The position numbers and the translations under genes are program-made. A stretch of 36,779 nt of DNA from Pezizomycotina sp. ARF18 (Eukaryota > Ascomycota): contig AZLU01000120.1 of NCBI GenBank assembly GCA_002224055.1, positions 1 to 36,779 of the forward strand, given 5' to 3'. This document shows, one piece after another, positions 22,566 to 36,759 of the stretch. Position 1 is the first letter of the stretch, and every line of letters starts with the position of its first letter. A model generated the notes under the pieces. The model ran no database searches. It saw only the letters and a program-made list of their open reading frames with translations, and was not told the DNA's origin.

Positions 22566-25292
22566 CTGATCGGTCGTTTCTGACAGTGTGTTGGTTTGTT
22601 ATGTCGTATATCTCTAAGTCTTTTCGTATCGTGAACCTTATGTGGAAGCGTAAGAAAAAATAAATAGAAAAAAATAATAGAAAAAAAGAAATATATCGTG
22701 GCTATAAGATATAAACAGCAGAACGGAACTGTTTGTGAAACAGTGACTAAATAGCAATATAGTCGATGACAGAATAGCCTGCAACCATAAATAATATTTA
22801 TATCCCTAGTATGGCCGAGGTAGAAAACTCCCTAGATATTAAAAAAAAAAAAAATTGTGAAAGGCTTTGTCAGCGTATTCTACAGAGGCTTGTATAAAGC
22901 TAAAGAGATTAAGACAAACCAATGCAATAAAACGATAGATGATTGTTTATTATTGTTTGTTGAGCCCAATTTGTTCCGCTTATCTTTCGGACATTAGGGT
23001 TATAGAGATATGAAATTAATGGAAATTTCATGATACATGACGAGCCAAACGATAGAATAGAAGTGAGTTCAAATAGCAGCGTGAAGAGGGTTTGTTGATT
23101 TAGATACCTTGTTTATTTATTATTTCCTTTATCGTGGTGCTTAGTGTTTTTTTTTTTTTTATAAAATCGTATGAGACGCAGTCAGAAATGAAAAAGGGCT
23201 CGTTTGCTGAGAAACCCAAAACGATTCTGTGTCCCCCTTATGATACCCTTTCTTTCGCCTCTTGCTTTTGTAGTCGAAGTGCAGGGACGGAAAGCCTGCC
23301 TAGTATTCTGCCCTTGGAAGTAACGAGAGAGAACGTGGGAAGAAATCACGGGCGCTCGGGATGATGGCGATGGCGGTGGTCGATGACGATGACGATGGAT
23401 ATAAGATGATGAGTAGTGGTTCGTTCAGGAATGGTGACGGCGTTTTTTTTTTTTTTCGGAATAGGAGTGGAAATGAGTAAGGGAGGTGCCCAGCCCGTGT
23501 GTATCGACCCTTTTTTTTTATAGGTATATATATACTTAATACAAGACTATACCCTATACGTATATCCTATACAAGCAAAGATACCTTCCTTTACTTATAT
23601 TAATAATATTATTACTCTTGTAATTAACGAGAGAGAGACGCAAGGAAAAGGAGAGAACTATAATGGAAATATTGTCGCACAAGATAAAATATTATAAGTG
23701 AAAAAATATTGGCAAGGGGGGAGAATATTTTACTTACAAGAGACGGCGGGCGAGAAAATGCCTCTAAAACAATAGAAGTGATTTCTTCTTGAATTCTTGC
23801 AAAGAACAACAAGCAAGAGAGAATATTATTTTATATAAAAAAAAAATGGTATATATATATATATATTTTCAGAGGGTCTGCGAGACCAGTGTATATAGTG
23901 GTAATAAGCAGCAAGAAAGGAATAGACCCTATCCACTTTCTACTGCGTAGTATGCTGAGCAGGCCCAGACCCTTTCTATTTATTTATTTATTTTATTTTT
24001 ATTTCGTTTTACTCAAGAGTATGAGCGTTTAAGTACAGCAAGTTAAAAATAAGAAACAAAAGGTTTATTTAATGGTATTGTATGAAGTATTAAGTATTTT
24101 CTTATACACGGGAGTCTCATCCTTTTCGCAAGACATGAAAAAGAAGGCCAAGAGAAAGATTTTTCTAGCAAATATTATCTTGGGCCCAAATAGAGTATCC
24201 CGTTTCTCTTTCACTGGGTGAAGTGTTTTGCTGCAGATATGAGATATAAACGTACGTCTCAAATTCAATTCCGAAATTTAAAGAAGAAAAAAAAGGTCAT
24301 AACATGTAGCAGCAGAAGTGATGGAAAGTACAAACATACCACTATTATAATACGCATATGTGGATCGTCAAGGATTTAGTAGACCATGCCTTACTAGGTA
24401 AGCAGATTCAACTGCTTCGTGTTTAGATATCTACCGTTTTTATAGTATTTTCTTCGATAAATGATAATTTGCGGGTTTTTTTTTTTTTTTTTTTTTTCCC
24501 CTCAATTGTGTCTATATTTTTGTCTTGTATTGTATCAAGTTCTGTAGCAATTATTCGTTCAGCCCAGTTTTATATAAGCGCATGTTATTAAGCAATTGCT
24601 GTCTGTATATACGGGTACTACCTATACCTAGTTAGGATAAACAATAAAATAATAAAATAAAATAAAATATTCCATTCGCTTTCGTGGTTCATCTCTTCTC
24701 TCTGCTTTGAAGAGAGATCTGGTGCTGGACAAATTAGTACTAGTGGTATTTCTGCTGTTACTTAGCTGTTACGAGGTAAGAGAAAGAAGGGGGTAAAAAA
24801 GGACCAAGGGTAAAACCTCCTTCATCCTTCGTGAGTTAAACGCCGGCAATGTAAACACGCCACCTCCATCCGCCTCGCATCCATCCCAAGGACGCATACA
24901 TCTCTCTACCCTAGACCTAAAGGGACCCACTCAGGACCGATCAGCAAACCGTAATACCGCTCGCTATATCGTTGCATAACTCCACATATATATCTACAAA
25001 TCAAATAGGAAGACACCGGAAATAAGTGAGGCAAGGGCTAGGAGTGGTAAGAAGAGGGTGATACTCCTTACCTTTCGAGCGCAGCACGCCAGCACCTTTA
25101 TAGCCGGAAAAACAGAAGAAGAATCCAAGCAACAAGTGAGGATTACAACCCTTTCTTCATCGGAGGACAAGAGAATTATCCCCCTCCCACCCCCTCATTC
25201 GCAGCAACATCCCGGCCGTCGACGCTTCGTTTCATCCAGGAATCTGGTTTGACCAATTGATGAACTTTTTCAAACCGAAAACAGTGCAGCAA
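22566..25292. other. 2.7-kb divergent intergenic region, RING-H2 / NOT2
   Basis: Promoter region for both neighbours. Mostly AT-rich with short homopolymers, a GATGAC-type stretch at about 23361-23401, (TA)n near 23855-23866 and a T22 run at 24476-24497. The last 500 nt before NOT2 are richer in G and C and probably hold the NOT2 5' UTR. No gene recognised. Confidence 0.55.
24476..24497. repeat. T22 homopolymer
   Basis: Uninterrupted T run about 0.8 kb upstream of the NOT2 start. Confidence 0.9.
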
Positions 25293-28257
25293 ATGCGTCC
25301 TTCCGCCTTTCCCCCGCCGCCGTCGACAAACTTGAGGAACGCGCCGGGCGGCCTCGTATCAAGACTACCGAATGGAAAGCTAGGTGGGAAGACCTAAACC
25401 TGTGGCCCCTTCTTTTGATGTTATTAGTGTCCCTCTTTTTTTTATCTGCCAGGTCGAAAATAGAGGGGGGAAACACTTTGCAGGCGCTTACAGTCTACAA
25501 ATGGAAGGGTGTAAACCAAAGAAAAGAACGAAAGAAGGTTTCAAGACTTCATACTGCCGGACTATGGAGAGAAAGTCAATTAGAGAAAAAGTTGAAAGAG
25601 GAGAGGCGCAAAATGATCCACTAAATGTTGCGCTTCTATACGATTATTTTTCTTTTCTTCTTTCGAAGAGGTAGGAATAAAGGAAGGGTAAAAAAAAAAA
25701 AAAAATAAGTAGTTGATTTCTGGTACCACAAACCTCAAGAGCAAACGAGGAAAATTGTGTGGAATTTCATGGTCAAAGGGGAAAAAATCACAAATATTAT
25801 ACTTAAATAATATTAATAATACTTATTATTATTATTATATTATTATTATTATTATTATTATTATTGACTCCTTCTGTTGTGGAACTTTCAACTGAATACG
25901 GCGGTCTACTCTACCACTGCTGCTACTACTACTACTTCTTCTTCTCTTCTTTCATCTCCTTGGTAGTAAACCACTACGTTATACTAGTACAGTTTGACAT
26001 TTACTCATTTTATTTAGCATCCCACAAAAGTGGTTATTTTGGCAAAGCATTTTTATTTACGTACGTACGGGCTATCCATATTAACAATTTTATTATAAAA
26101 ACATTAGCATCTCCAGGCTGGGGACCTTACCCTTCCCAAAACCAAGCTCAGCAAAATCAATCGCAGCAGCAATCACAACAAGCATCCCAAAATTCAAGCA
26201 TCAATTCCTTCCCTCAAGCTATTGATATGTCGTATGTCTACCACGCCTGAACCTCGGAGCCCTCAGTGGTAAAACCAAGCCATTGGACAAACGTGGTAGT
26301 GGTTACTAACCTCTTTCCCGAACTCATTCCATTAGAGAGTTTCCAGCTTTAGGTGCGGCTGGCGCTTCTTCGCAACTCAATCTCTCTCCGGTCAACCTTG
26401 GATTCGCGGCAGCAACCAGTCACCAGTATCGAATCATAGCCGCCAACAGGACGATTCCTACCAAAATCATATGAGCAACTTGGACGAGTACGGCTTACAG
26501 AGAGGAAACCCAAATCCACTGTTGAGCCCGCACCAGCCACAGCAGCAGCAACAGCAACAACAGCAAAATCAGTCTCGAAACCCTCGACCCAACAGCCTAG
26601 AAGATTTCCCGCACTACCGGGCACAGTAGGACAGATGGAACCGAATAACGACAGAAAACAGTCATTCGTTGCGCCTTCAAGCGGGATGCAGAATGGATCA
26701 AGCCACCTGGACCTTCTCGGTAATGACCAGTCCCGTAATGCGTTCGGGCCACCATTAGGGAGTCTCACCCAGACATCTCAACAGCAGCCAGGATCGCAGC
26801 TTCGTCAACATGGGCAGTCTCTACAGTCGCACGCCGCAGGAGGTATTACTACCATTATTTCTATATTTTGGATAAAATACGGGAAGTGAGGGTGGAGAGT
26901 GGACTCAAGAAGAGGAGATAACGAGGAGGGAGAACACACAAAAGAAATGGAGAAAAAAACTTTAAAAATAATTAAGTTTCATTTACATGCTTAGATAATC
27001 CAGATAATGGTTTTCCTAACGTCAAGCTCAGGACAAAACAGCAGGCTATCACCGTTTGAATCATCTCTGGGGTTACAGAATTCAGATCACGACAAAAAGG
27101 TATACTCGAAGTCTGCTATGGCGGCAGGCATATCTACTATCCGTTTACAAGATTTTACTTACATAAAAAATCATATAGGGCTCAAATCCCGGTCAGCCAC
27201 CGAGAGGTGCTCCCGGTTTATCTCAAAGCAACGGCGGTGACAGTTCGCAAGTTTACCAAGGTGGTCTCGGCAGCGTTGGTTCGTCTCAGCAATTAAACCC
27301 TTCCTCGTTTCCAGGCTATCAGCCACAGATGGCACAACCATCACAGCAGCAACAGCGACAGCAACAGCCAAGATTTTCGTCGAACTCTTCGGGGCCGAAG
27401 CAGAAGAGCACATCAATGAGTGATATCGACAGATTCGGTCTAAGCGGCCTGTTATCGTTAATACGGAATGAAAATATGGATATGAGTTTGCTGGGGTTGG
27501 GTACTGACCTGACCCAGCTGGGATTGGAATTAAATCAACCCGAGTATGGCTCGATTTTTCTTCAAAATCATCGAAGAGATTCTTTCAAGCAAGCCATCCT
27601 CCTCGACGTTGAAAGCTTCGCTTTGATCTATTCGTGAGAACTATTACGCTGACCTGTTCTTTTTAAACCCGCCGGACAATGTGGTTGAGTCCGCAAAGTA
27701 GCAATACGCCTCTTATCAGCAGTTTTGCTTCCCCGTGGTCAGACACAAGCGTGAGATCCGTTGAACCAGACTTTAAACTACCGTCTTGCTATGCAGTACG
27801 GAATACGCAACCATTACAATCGAAAGTTGCGAATTTTTCGGACGAGACGCTGTTTATATATTTACACGATGCCAAAGGACGTTATGCAAGAGATCGTAGC
27901 ACAGGAACTGTTCGTCGGCCTCCCTTTGCGCGATCTATATTGCCAGTACCGTAGCTAATCACGATATAAAAAAACAGAACATCAAGGAATTGGAGATACC
28001 ACAGGAACTACAACTGTGGTTAACAAAGGTTCCGGGCAATGATCCAACACAGATTGTGACTGGAAGATTTGAGAAAGGCGTTTACGTATTTTTCGAACCG
28101 ACATTATGGAGAGAGTTCAGGTATTCTGATATAAACTTTCGGCATATAGTTTCATATGAATGTTTACTAATTCGGACTCCTCGTGGCGCCTTAGAAGGAA
28201 TACGTATTAGAATATGCAGCTCTGGACCAAACTCGGATGATGTACAATAAGGAGTAA
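25293..28257 (+). CDS. NOT2: CCR4-NOT complex subunit NOT2 (CDC36), 8 exons
   Basis: Scaffold subunit of the CCR4-NOT deadenylase, pairing with NOT1 and NOT3/5 in mRNA decay and transcription control. Exons: 25293-25383, 26108-26231, 26336-26842, about 26995-27099, 27179-27543, 27702-27909, 27978-28120, 28195-28257. The start MRPSAFPPPPSTNLRNAP leads to RLPNGKL, typical of fungal NOT2. The middle is Gln-rich with the repeated motifs EFPALGAA and LEDFPPLPG. The C-terminal NOT-box is clear: DRFGLSGLLSLIRNEN, LGLELNQP, SVEPDFKLPSCY, PLQSKVANFSDETLF, MPKDVMQEIVAQEL, RNWRYHKELQLWLTK, GRFEKGVYVFFEPTLW, ending MMYNKE. About eight single-base restorations (for example two T near 27854-27866) are needed; phases then close at about 537 aa. 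Intron 1 is 724 nt and contains an ATT microsatellite. The exon 4 start is the least certain junction. Confidence 0.93.
25823..25865. repeat. (ATT)n microsatellite in NOT2 intron 1
   Basis: Nearly perfect tandem ATT/TTA units over about 43 nt within the 724-nt first intron of NOT2. A run of isolated start-stop frames across it is not coding. Confidence 0.9.
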
Positions 28258-29758
28258 GGCGAAGAAAAGAGAGGAGGATAGTCTCACTAATAGAGCGAAC
28301 AGTTGATCGTACTCTGATAACCTTCAATCTCTACTTGGGGAATAATATCTTTCAGGCAATCTGGTCAACCGGTTGGCTTGCCTTTTATTTTTGTTTTCCT
28401 GCATTGTCTGTGATCGTATTCTCCGCCTCTCTTCTTTCACACTTTTTTTCTTCTTATCTTGAATACTGGGGATCTCATTTGTGTTCTTTTTCCTTTGTAT
28501 CGAAGACATTATAATCATCGCCATTGTCATTACTTCTCTCATTTTACTATTATTGTTGTTATCACTATTATTACCATTGATCTTTCCCCTCTTATGGAAA
28601 CTGTTACCATCTGCTGGTGAGGCGTCAGGTTTTAATTATAGGTCTCCTTTGATTTTCCCTTTTGATATCTTAGGGTTTAATGAAGTATTTCCATTCTTCT
28701 CTCTTTCAAGCGAAATTGAGAGAAGAAAAAAAAAACATATATATTTATCCTTCAATATATGCAGAATTGCTCCTTTCTTCCCCCAAACTCCCCATTATTA
28801 TACTTGTATTACTTTCCATCATCTTCAATCCACTGGGTAGTATAAGTTGAACCTTCAAATTACCCTCTATACAGGGATCTACAGCAATTTGTTTTTCTAC
28901 CCCGTTTTTTTTACACTCCATGTTACCCATTTCGCCCCCCGAGTCCCGGGCAACTGCGAGATTACGTATGTGGAGGTTTTGTAGGGCAGAGATATCTTAA
29001 ATAGGGTAGAGAGCCGAGGTCATCCTTATCTTGCCAGGGGAAGAACGGCAGTTGAGAGCTCCCTGAGATATTACTGAGGGATCCACCGGACTATGGTATA
29101 ATAATAATCTGACATCCCAGAGCCATGAATTGGAAGGTTTCGTCTATCGAGAGAGAAGGAATGATGTGAAGTTGTACTAAGAAAGAAAGTGATCTGTAAA
29201 AACGGAAACTACTTAGATATAACCCTTCAGCCTAGGTATCAGGGAAAAAACGTCAAATCGTTCAGAAGCGAATAGATACTTCTAACTACCACTATTAAAA
29301 GTAAGTAACCTCATAATTGTTTTTTAAAGTTTTGTGCTGATTATAGCATGTTAACCGGGTAGAGGCGGAATTCGAATTAATCTTACAGCTCTACAGGGAC
29401 AATCCCAGTTTCATCCAACGGAAAAAAAAAAGCACGCCGTCCTTTGATGAAGAATTTATCATTTAAATGTTTTATAAACGGTGTATTACAAACAAGGAAT
29501 ATCATTACACCATATCTCTTTCTTTTTTCCTTTTTTTTTTTTTTTTTTGCGACCACGTTCTTTTCTATCTTTCAGGGTTTAGCAGATAAGCATTTCAACT
29601 TCACCAGGGATACTCTTATTTCTTTTCTTTTCACCTTATCTCTCGTGTTCTCTCTATAGCATTCCCCTTACTCGGCCGGTGTGAAGCCGAAAGAAATTTT
29701 CAATTATCTTCAGGAACCCGGCGCTTTCAAATGTTATAATCCACAGATACAACACCAT

Positions 29759-29789
<31 letters not shown>

Positions 29790-29925
29790 CTCGGCTCCTT
29801 TTTTTTTGGCTCGCCCTGTTTATTTCTTCCTTTATCAGGACCACTCTTGTTCTTCCCAATTCTCTTCTGGGGATAGTTCGATACCTCTTCTACCCGAAAC
29901 TGGAACTTAAAGAGCGGTACCCACG
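28258..29925. other. Intergenic, between NOT2 and the membrane protein gene
   Basis: About 1.7 kb. NOT2 3' flank, then promoter of the downstream gene in the same orientation. Holds a T-rich stretch near 29529-29548 and a (TA)n microsatellite at 29759-29784. No further gene recognised. Confidence 0.55.
29759..29784. repeat. (TA)13 microsatellite
   Basis: Perfect TA dinucleotide repeat about 140 nt upstream of the membrane-protein start codon; AT-rich promoter or 5' UTR sequence. Confidence 0.9.
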
Positions 29926-31702
29926 ATGCCTCCGAGTACCATTGAGCGACTGGCAGTAGATGCCGCCGCGGCTGGATGTGCCGCATTGACCGTCGCGCCG
30001 GTATTGCCATTTCCCTGGTCCTTGCCTGTTTCTTTCTTGCCCTTTTTTTTTTTTTCTCGGGCTGGATACCGCTGACATGTGATGGAGCATTGTAACAATA
30101 TTTTCTGGTTTCTCAGATTATTGCGACAATAGATAAGTAAGTACGTCACTTACTCCGATCAAATAGAATGCCGGCCTCTTTGCCCGTGTTTGTCAAAATA
30201 GAAAAATAGAAACCGCTTAGCCCGTTTCGACCTCAGCGGTTAAAATTTTTTCTATTTGGTGCCTTAGGGGCATTATGGAGCATGCTTCGGGACGTAATCA
30301 ATTGTCGGATTCTATCCGGTACGCCCCTCGGTCCGTTTTCTGCTTTTAGCGTTGGCGCGCTTTTTGCAAATCGCGCCTTTCTCTGCTTATCGCCTTGGGG
30401 AGGGTGATGTTGTTTAATCTGACTCGACCTTTTCGCGTTTCGTTTTTTTTTACCATGGTGAAATAATTATTAAAAAAAAAAAAAAGTATGTCGGTGAAGA
30501 AGCTTATCTTTACACCACACAAGTTTATCTTTCGAAAGCTTTTGGCTTGGTATTTGTAAGTTTCCTTACCTTACCCAGGCTAGCAAGGGCTCGCACCCGG
30601 ACGGCAGGAACCACTAGGCGAGTCGCGCAGATGTTGCGAGGTCCAGATGAATCCAAGAGTATCGATACAGCCTTTTTTTGCGCCTCGATATACCTAGAAA
30701 TATTTTAACTATCTGGTGCCTATCTGACATCAATCTCTTCCAATTGAATGCGCTAGCTCGTGTACTCGAGTACTTATGGCGTTGCAAATCTCTTGGATAC
30801 GGCAAGCTCCATAGCAAAAAAAGAAGCCGATATCAAGAAGACGACGGCAGGGACCGCCAAGTTTCTAGCTGCCTCAACGTAAGGCCCCTCAACTAGTTAC
30901 CCCTGCGCGATCACATGCAAAACGCCAAAGTCGAAAAAGAAAAAAATCTTGAATCTTACTGACCCACATCTGTATCTTTATGCGTTCCCCTATTCTTTTT
31001 TAGGGCAAACATATCGGTCGGATTAATAAAAGACCGAAGTTCACGCAGATGTTCGGCACAGCGAAGAAAGCTAGCCGCTGCCGCCGGCAACTTATGCCCT
31101 GTTCTGCGCGCGGGATTGCATGACGATACTGTTCTCGTTCAACATCCCCCGCGGATAGCGAAGTACTTTCCCGAGTCACCGCACCTGCCGGGGCCTTCCT
31201 CCGTGGCTCAGTTCCTGGCACCGGCGAGCTGTCAGTTTCTGTCGACCCCGCTGCACTTGCTAGGTCTAGATCTGTACAACAGACCTAAGCTTTCTTTTAG
31301 GGAGCGGTGGGATATACTTAAGCAGAATTACTTCACGACGGCGTCTGCAAGAATGTGAGTTTGATCGTATTTTCTGTGATGATTTGTTTGCGTCTAAGTA
31401 TGCATTTGCTAACATATACGCCTTGCAAACTAGATGGTAAGAACAACTCTATACATTCTAGCTACAAACTCAACACTAATACGACCCGTTACAGTCGCAT
31501 TGTACCTGCCTTTGGTTTCGGAGGAGTCGTAAACAACAAGGTGAGCTAAATTTTTTGTAGTAAGGAGGAATTTATTCTGGCACTTTGAATAGTCAGATTA
31601 ACTAATCCGAAACTAAAAAAATCGGACCGTTAGGCAAGAAGGCGTTACCTAACATGGCTCGAGTCGAAGGGCGGTGATTACGCAGTCACGAGCATTTCGT
31701 AG
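29926..31702 (+). CDS. Conserved fungal integral membrane protein, unknown function, 8 exons
   Basis: Not assigned to a named family. Exons: 29926-30000, 30117-30136 (20 nt), 30268-30318, 30487-30555, 30771-30878, 31004-31354, 31495-31540, 31634-31702; all junctions are GT...AG and phases close to about 263 aa after three restorations (near 31040, 31078 and 31146-31150). The start MPPSTIERLAVDAAAAGCAA leads into VAPIIATIDK, a membrane-like segment. Later blocks are TYGVANLLDTASS, GTAKFLAASTANISVGLIKD, a hydrophobic MTILFSFNIP, and STPLHLLGLDLYNRP followed by FRERW. The penultimate exon encodes RIVPAFGFGGVVNNK. I recall similar unannotated proteins in other Pezizomycotina. The STPLHLLGLDLYNR stretch loosely recalls the mitochondrial-carrier PxD motif, but that is speculation. 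Exons 7-8 and the stop are less certain than the core; an alternative stop would follow NNKVS at 31549. Confidence 0.75.
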
Positions 31703-33820
31703 CCTTTGAAATAGACTGCTGTGCTTTAAAATACGTTTACACCACCCCAACGTCTCCATATTCTGTATCTCGTTTCTTCACCCACTTTTCTTTTGCGGAT
31801 GCAAAGTACGGCATTGAGCCGATTGTTTCCCCAAGGGCCCGGGCTGTTTATAGACAATACTTATATTTAAAAGCGTCTTATTATTCTTTATATAAAACAA
31901 TAGTGGTAGAAATCGATAAAACATCAAAAAGCGGCGTTGAAAAAAAAAAATGAAAAAAGGAAAAAAACATCGATGGTAAGCTAGGATATAAAAAAAAATT
32001 TTTTTTTTTCTCGTATCGCGAGAATGTCTACGTGTACCAGTTCTATTTGTAATGTCAATATAGCATTACATTTACGACTCCTGTATCAAAAGAAACAAGA
32101 AAAATTTCTTGGTAAATATAATATACGCCTGCATGCACATACACACTTACCTTAAACAAAATGTACTGCGCCGTGCTACTGCATCTAGAATTGTTCACAC
32201 TTCGTGTCATTACTTGCATGTTACAGGGAAGTTTTGAACTCATGCCAATAACAGGTATGGCTGTTAATTCCTTTCTTTTTTTTTCATCCTAATATATATT
32301 TAAGTATATAACTCACGGAGACGGCGAGGATGCGTGATTCTGAAGCAGGTGAGAGTTGTTTAGTTATTATTATGAGTAAGGATAGCTAATGATGCGAAGT
32401 TTGAGCACAACAAGAGAAACAAGGGTAAGCAGAAACGAAACGTATTAAATAAACAGGAACCGAAAAAAAAGAGTAATCAATCAGATTCAGACCTTAACCA
32501 CGCCGCACCGTTGTATTAGTAGATTATAAGAATGACAAGAAAGGAAAAGATGAAAAAAAAGAAAAAAAAAAAAAGAAAACTATTAAGATTAAATTATACC
32601 AAAGCAGAAGAAAAAAACCCCCAACGATTCACTTTCGCGCCGTCCTTTTTTTCCCTGCTGATCCATGATCGAATCCAAGCTAGGTGGAAATAGCAATAAT
32701 AAGAAAAAAGGGATAATAAGATAGAATTTTCGGCGATTTCCTGAATCGAAATTGTATCAAGACCCCATTTCCAGTCCGAGAGGCCCCAGATATCTACCAT
32801 CAAGCTAACTTCTTTCTATTTTCCATAACGACGAATCCTAACGAGTTAGAAAGATTCTAAAGAAGACTGGCGAGAAAGGGACCATAAAAAAGAGGTACAT
32901 TCCGATGCTAAGAAAATCAAGAGTGGAGAGAAAAATGGGATTTTGGTGTCAGGTAAAACGTAACCGACATGAATAAAGTCACTTGGGAAATCTCTCCTCA
33001 AGATGACGATACAGTACTATTACAGAGGGTAGGTAATACAGAAACTAACGTGACGCATTCATCGTATACTCAAAGTCGTTTTGTATTTTTTTTTTTGAAG
33101 GGGCATACAGAAGTTGTTTCTGGGACACAAAGAAGTTGACATGAACACCGTTTTTAAGAATAAGAAAACGAAAATGTAAAGAATAAACCAAGAACTGAAC
33201 GGAGATGGAACACCGAGGGAGAGAAAAACCAAAAGATGCTCAAGAAGGGATCTATATGTGTGTTTCTTTGAAAATCCTTTCCTTCATACTGGAGGAGCAA
33301 ATATGACGAGAAAAAAAATTATGCTTTTTTTTAATCTTTTTCAGTACTTGCAAGTTAGCTTGGTATCAGCAGTGGCAGCGGTCTGTATTTCCCTCAGATC
33401 GAGGGAGTAAGTACTGCCCCTGCTGTGCGTACCAACTTATTTCCTGAAGACTTTTTGGTAATTAAGAAGCGCAATGGCCTTCAGAATTACTGTGAATTAA
33501 GAGGAAGGAAAGGAGTTTAGAAGGCTTAAAAAATAGACAAAGTGATGAACAAAGACGGCTAAAAGACAGGTCTATGAAATTGTTGGAAGCCCGTGTGCGT
33601 TGCAGAAGCAATAAAACAATGAAATGAAAAGAAGCGCAAAAAAAAAAAGAACTTTTTCTCTTTGTTCCCGATGCCCAAAAAAAAACGAAGAATCTATAGA
33701 AAAGCTATCCGTAATGAGAAACGCGCATGCCGGCGTAAAAGTTTTAGAAGGAAAAAAAATGGCGGACAAACGAAAGAAAAATTAGGATAGAAAGTAAAAA
33801 AACGGAAATAAGAATAAAGC
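31703..33820. other. Intergenic, between convergent membrane-protein and CreA genes
   Basis: About 2.1 kb of AT-rich sequence containing both 3' flanks, with many short A or T runs. No open frame with recognisable similarity, no RNA gene or repeat family seen. Confidence 0.6.
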
Positions 33821-35101
<1,281 letters not shown>

Positions 35102-35747
35102 TTGTCTGTTCTCTAATACAACTTGAAATGTCGATAATAACGGTGAGGCTCAACGGGAAACTCCAAACACTGATAAATTGGAGTAGAAGTTTTTCCGGGA
35201 AGATTGGGATTGATGAATGGAAGAAAAGGTGTTTCGAGGGCTCTACAATAACTCTTTTAAATCGACTTGAAGTACACCCGTCCTTATGAAGAGTACACAA
35301 GTCGTCTTGAATCGAATGTGCAACTTTGTATATAAATTTTTTTGTTAGTTTGTTTGATGAAACACCAGAAACTTCTTTAAAAAATTCCCGTGACGAAAAA
35401 ACCAGTTGCGAAGAGGTTGGGGAAAATAGTCTTTCGGTAAGATTAACCATGCGACACAAATTTTTTTTTATTTTATTTTATTTTTTTTTTTGGTTGGGGA
35501 ATAAAATAACTTTTGTGACGAATAAAAGGATAAAAACGCGTTCTCCGTGTCTTCGAGGCTCAAAATATTACCGACGACAGGCTTAGGGAAAAACGGAGAT
35601 ATGAAGGGCCCCTGCTTAAAGTCGGAGACATAGTATTTCCGATATTGTATTTTTTAAAACACCAGAACCACCACGTTTCATGAAATTAATTGCATCAGAG
35701 GGAAAGAAGGGGGGTTCCTTTATAAGGCTGAATAAACGAAAGGCAAA

Positions 35748-35757
35748 CCCCCCCCCC

Positions 35758-35785
<28 letters not shown>
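35748..35785. repeat. C10-A28 homopolymer pair
   Basis: Ten C (35748-35757) directly followed by 28 A (35758-35785), in the CreA upstream region. Confidence 0.9.
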
Positions 35786-35789
<4 letters not shown>

Positions 35790-35971
35790 GGTAATATATC
35801 CGGAGTCAAGAAGAGCGGATGACAAATTCCGATGCTGTGAGAAAGTATAGAGAGAAACTTTTAAGTTCGGTCTCTCTTCCCAGCTCCTCCTCCTCCCTCT
35901 TCTTCTTCACATTATTGCTTTACTCGTAAAGATGCAAATGATTATATATATAGGAAGGCTATGTTATTGAA

Positions 35972-35975
<4 letters not shown>

Positions 35976-36009
<34 letters not shown>
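35976..36009. repeat. A34 homopolymer
   Basis: The longest mononucleotide run in the window, in the region upstream of CreA, followed shortly by cttacc. Its true length cannot be trusted at this size. Confidence 0.9.
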
Positions 36010-36011
<2 letters not shown>

Positions 36012-36488
36012 TACCAGAAAGTGTTTGAAATATAGGGAGTGAAGCCTTGCAAGGTCAGGTGAATATGCTCAGATAAGCGCTCTATCGGTTCGGGGCCTTT
36101 CCACACTTGAGCAAGATCCTATCTCGTTTTGCGTCGTTATGTGTTGAAAAAAATATCGAAATGAGAGTAGTCGTTTAGTGATTATATTTAGTATATCGGA
36201 AACTGATGGTAGGCTTTGGCGATGATGAATGATCGTGGTGTTGGAAAAATTTTCTTATAGTCCTCCTTTTTTTGAAAAATTTTTTTAAATGTGGGCTGGG
36301 AAAAATCGAGAGGAAAAAATGGGAGTTTTAAAAAATAAGAAAATGAGGAGAGAGAAATGGGGTAGTTATTATATATGTGTGTGTGAGAGAGCGAGTGAGC
36401 GAGTGTGTCTGCTGTGTGTGGAGAGAGGTAAAAAGTGAGGGGGAATAGTAAAATAAGAAGGAAAAAAAAGGGGGAAAAAAATTTTTAA

Positions 36489-36590
36489 CCATTTATTTTA
36501 GGAGCAGTTGTAGACGTATTTTATTTTTTTTATTTTATTTTTTAGTTTAAAAAAAAAAAATACGTCTACAACTGCTCCTAAAATAAATGG
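36489..36590. repeat. Perfect 34-bp inverted repeat with 34-nt AT-rich spacer
   Basis: Left arm 36489-36522 and right arm 36557-36590 are exact reverse complements over 34 nt; each contains the block ggagcagttgtagacgta or its complement. The 34-nt spacer is almost all A and T. No target-site duplication is visible beside the arms and nothing between them is coding. It may be a tiny MITE-like element, a stem-loop in the CreA upstream region, or a foldback artefact near a sequence end. Confidence 0.9.
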
Positions 36591-36759
36591 GTTGTTCGGT
36601 CGGCTTATGGGTTGGGTGGTATTTTGCGGTGTAAAATAAGCTCTCAACGTTACTCCCATTTTCTTCCCCCAGTATGTATGTACACACCCTTCTTTTTATT
36701 ATTTTTTTATATAAGGCTCTGGTTTAGAGTTCTGTTTTTGATCCCCCGAAGAGACATTC

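Noticed and set aside
25058-25252. 64-codon frame 40 nt upstream of NOT2, as a possible uORF
   Set aside because: It begins at GTG, not ATG, and has no similarity; no basis to call it translated.
30588-30712. Open stretch reading ARTRTAGTTRRVAQMLRGPD
   Set aside because: Lies inside intron 4 of the membrane-protein gene; joining exon 4 to 30771 preserves phase and gives the conserved TYGVANLLDT continuation.
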